This document shows positions 5,958 to 7,161 of a DNA stretch of 7,161 bases, piece after piece. Origin of the DNA: JBHEPS01 sp046261635. GTDB lineage: Bacteria > Acidobacteriota > Thermoanaerobaculia > Gp7-AA8. Every line of letters begins with the position of its first letter. Position 1 is the first letter of the stretch. The stretch is from contig JBHEOL010000289.1 of the NCBI GenBank assembly GCA_046261635.1, positions 1 to 7,161 of the forward strand, given 5' to 3'. Made by a program: the position numbers and the translations under genes. Below the pieces are notes generated by a model. The model saw only the letters and a program-made list of their open reading frames with translations. It did no database searches and was not told where the DNA came from.

Positions 5958-5985
5958 GAGTGGGGAGGCACACGCCTCCCCACTC
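5958..5985. terminator. 12-bp perfect hairpin after the TM-helix gene
   Basis: GAGTGGGGAGGC (5958-5969) pairs without mismatch with GCCTCCCCACTC (5974-5985) around an ACAC loop, 12 bases after the stop codon. The stem is very stable, but no T-run follows on the plus strand, and no A-run precedes it that would serve the minus strand. It may be a T-less terminator or an RNA 3'-end stabiliser. Confidence 0.6.
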
Positions 5986-6030
5986 AACCGCGTGGCAGGT
6001 TCCCAGCCATCGCCGGACCGGGAAAGTCCA

Positions 6031-6243
6031 TTGAGATACAAGTCGAAGCAAGCGCTGCTGGACGACGTCCGAACGGAGCACGATTTGCTGTGCGCGCGAC
6101 TTGCGGCGATCCCGATGGTGCGCTGGCGCGAATCGGGCGTGTGGGGCGATGGCTGGACGTTGTCTGACCTGGTCGCCCACCTCGCGGAGTTCAGGGTGAA
6201 GCAGAATCGGGCGACCGCCGCCAACCGCGAAGAGCCAGCTTGA
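6031..6243 (+). pseudogene. Truncated DinB/ClbS (DUF1706)-like four-helix-bundle gene
   Basis: 70 codons from a TTG start (no ATG is available, and only a weak GGGA lies upstream). The reading LRYKSKQALLDDVRTEHDLL, then a 10-residue linker, then VRWRESGVWGDGWTLSDLVA, then HLAEF has the N-terminal signature of ClbS/DfsB-type proteins: a first helix starting with SKxxLL, then a GVWGDW-like turn and the D-L-x-A-H-L helix. In intact members (about 160-175 residues, from memory) the helix continues through a Trp and two more helices. Here it turns into a short charged tail (RVKQNRATAANREEPA) and stops, so more than half of the domain is missing. The conserved Trp of GVWGDW is shifted by an inserted Gly (GVWGDGWT). 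ClbS itself protects cells from the genotoxin colibactin; no such role can be inferred for this fragment. A genuine 70-residue small protein is the less likely alternative. Confidence 0.55.
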
Positions 6244-6265
6244 GCCCCGAGGGGGAGAGCTGACC

Positions 6266-7161
6266 ATGACGAGAACCAGGATTGTCGGCGGGGTGGGGGC
6301 CATCGTTCTCCTCCTCCTCGCGCTCGCCGCCGGGTACCGGGTCCTCCGGAAGGACGCCGGCCCCGCCGCCCCGACCGCGGTCACCTCCTCGAACGCCGCG
6401 GTGGCCGAGGCGCATCCCGGATTCATCTACGGCCGCATCACCACCATCGACGGCGCCACCTTCGAGGGGCGGTTGCGGTGGGGGGGAACGGAAGAGGCGT
6501 TCTGGGGCGACTACTTCAACGGCGCGAAGGAGGAGAATCTCTGGGCGGCCCGCGTTCCGGCCGAGCGGCTCCCGACCGAGCGCCGGCCGGTCGAGATCTT
6601 CGGCGTCGAGTTCGGCGGCCGGGAGCGCCCGCTCGACCTCGGGCGCCTATTCATGGCGCGCTTCGGCGACATCGCGCGCATCGATGCGCGCGGCCGCGAC
6701 GTGGTGAGGGTCGTGCTGAAAAGCGGGATGGCATTCGACCTCGACCGCTTCGAGGCCGGCGACTTCGATGATGGCGTGCGGGTGTGGGACGCCGGGGGAC
6801 GCGTGGTCGACCTCGACACCCTCCGGATCCGCACGATCGAGTTTCTTCCGACCCCCGCTCTGGCCGCCGCACCCTCGCGGCTCCACGGCACGGTGCGCAC
6901 CCGCACGGGCGAGTTCACCGGCTTCGTTCAGTGGGACCGGGAGAAAGGGATCGCTTCCGACGAGCTCGGAGGCGAGACCGCCGAAGGAAAGCTCGGCGTC
7001 CGTTTCGACACGATCCGCTCCATCGCCCGCCGCTCCTCCGACAGCTCCGGAGTCACGCTCAACGACGGGCGAACGATCGAGCTTTCAGGCACCCGCGACG
7101 CCGGTCGCGGAAACCGCGGCATCTACGTCGACGACGTGCGCTATGGCCGGGTGCTGATCTC
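6266..7161 (+). CDS. Membrane-anchored or exported protein with two repeats of a beta-rich module (3' truncated)
   Basis: The frame stays open for 298 codons to the window edge, so the C terminus is missing. The start ATG at 6266 follows a purine-rich site (GGGGGAGAG, about 6250-6258), and codons end overwhelmingly in G or C. Residues 7-27 form a hydrophobic signal anchor or uncleaved signal (IVGGVGAIVLLLLALAAGYR), followed by an Ala/Pro-rich linker (31-50). The rest holds two diverged copies of one module. Copy 1 has YGRITTIDGATFEGRLRW (55-72) and FGDIARIDARGRDVVRVVLK (133-152) followed by SGMAFDL. Copy 2 has HGTVRTRTGEFTGFVQW (207-223) and FDTIRSIARRSSDSSGVTLN (247-266) followed by DGRTIEL. 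In each copy a G-(I/V)-x-V-D/W-D segment follows (GVRVWD 170-175; GIYVDD 285-290). I do not recognise a named family. Small beta-barrel folds such as PRC-like or SH3-like ones are guesses. It probably sits outside the cytoplasmic membrane. No neighbour to the right is visible. Confidence 0.75.
   Translation, partial: MTRTRIVGGVGAIVLLLLALAAGYRVLRKDAGPAAPTAVTSSNAAVAEAHPGFIYGRITTIDGATFEGRLRWGGTEEAFWGDYFNGAKEENLWAARVPAERLPTERRPVEIFGVEFGGRERPLDLGRLFMARFGDIARIDARGRDVVRVVLKSGMAFDLDRFEAGDFDDGVRVWDAGGRVVDLDTLRIRTIEFLPTPALAAAPSRLHGTVRTRTGEFTGFVQWDREKGIASDELGGETAEGKLGVRFDTIRSIARRSSDSSGVTLNDGRTIELSGTRDAGRGNRGIYVDDVRYGRVLI

Noticed and set aside
6511..6918. 135-codon minus-strand frame
   Set aside because: It is antisense to the two-module protein gene, whose plus frame shows strong codon bias and internal repeats.

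Overview
The window is high-GC DNA (roughly 65% by eye) with strongly G/C-ending codons in the real genes. It has secreted metallopeptidases, a 'conserved TM helix' channel-like protein and a toxin-antitoxin pair. This fits an uncultured Acidobacteriota-type bacterium or a similar high-GC lineage. The taxonomic call is inference only: no rRNA or marker gene is present.

Layout. The left edge (1-58, minus) holds what looks like the start of a divergent gene that runs off the window. A 350-bp non-coding gap follows. Then comes a plus-strand block: a secreted M24 (Xaa-Pro aminopeptidase-like) metallopeptidase (410-1777), two tandem perfect hairpins (1785-1842), a cytoplasmic HExxH zincin (1851-2912) and a D-Ala-D-Ala-ligase-like ATP-grasp enzyme (2909-3919). 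The last two genes overlap by 4 bases and are almost certainly translated together. A peptide-bond-breaking fold coupled to a peptide-bond-making fold is the most interesting functional unit here, and its substrate is unknown.

From about 3920 to 6260 the window becomes accessory in character. It contains a small type II toxin-antitoxin pair (4259-4480 antitoxin, 4477-4758 ParE/RelE-like toxin) with a perfect TATAAT box placed so that the mRNA is probably leaderless. The toxin stops just where its family normally has a conserved Trp/Arg tail. A lower-GC stretch with possible membrane-protein debris follows, then a five-helix conserved-TM-helix protein (5163-5945) ending at a 12-bp perfect hairpin, and a 70-codon remnant of a DinB/ClbS (DUF1706)-type four-helix-bundle gene (6031-6243).

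The right edge (6266-7161) is an open, unterminated gene. It encodes a membrane-anchored or exported protein built from two diverged copies of a beta-rich module. I do not recognise its function. No rRNA, tRNA, CRISPR array or complete insertion sequence was seen.
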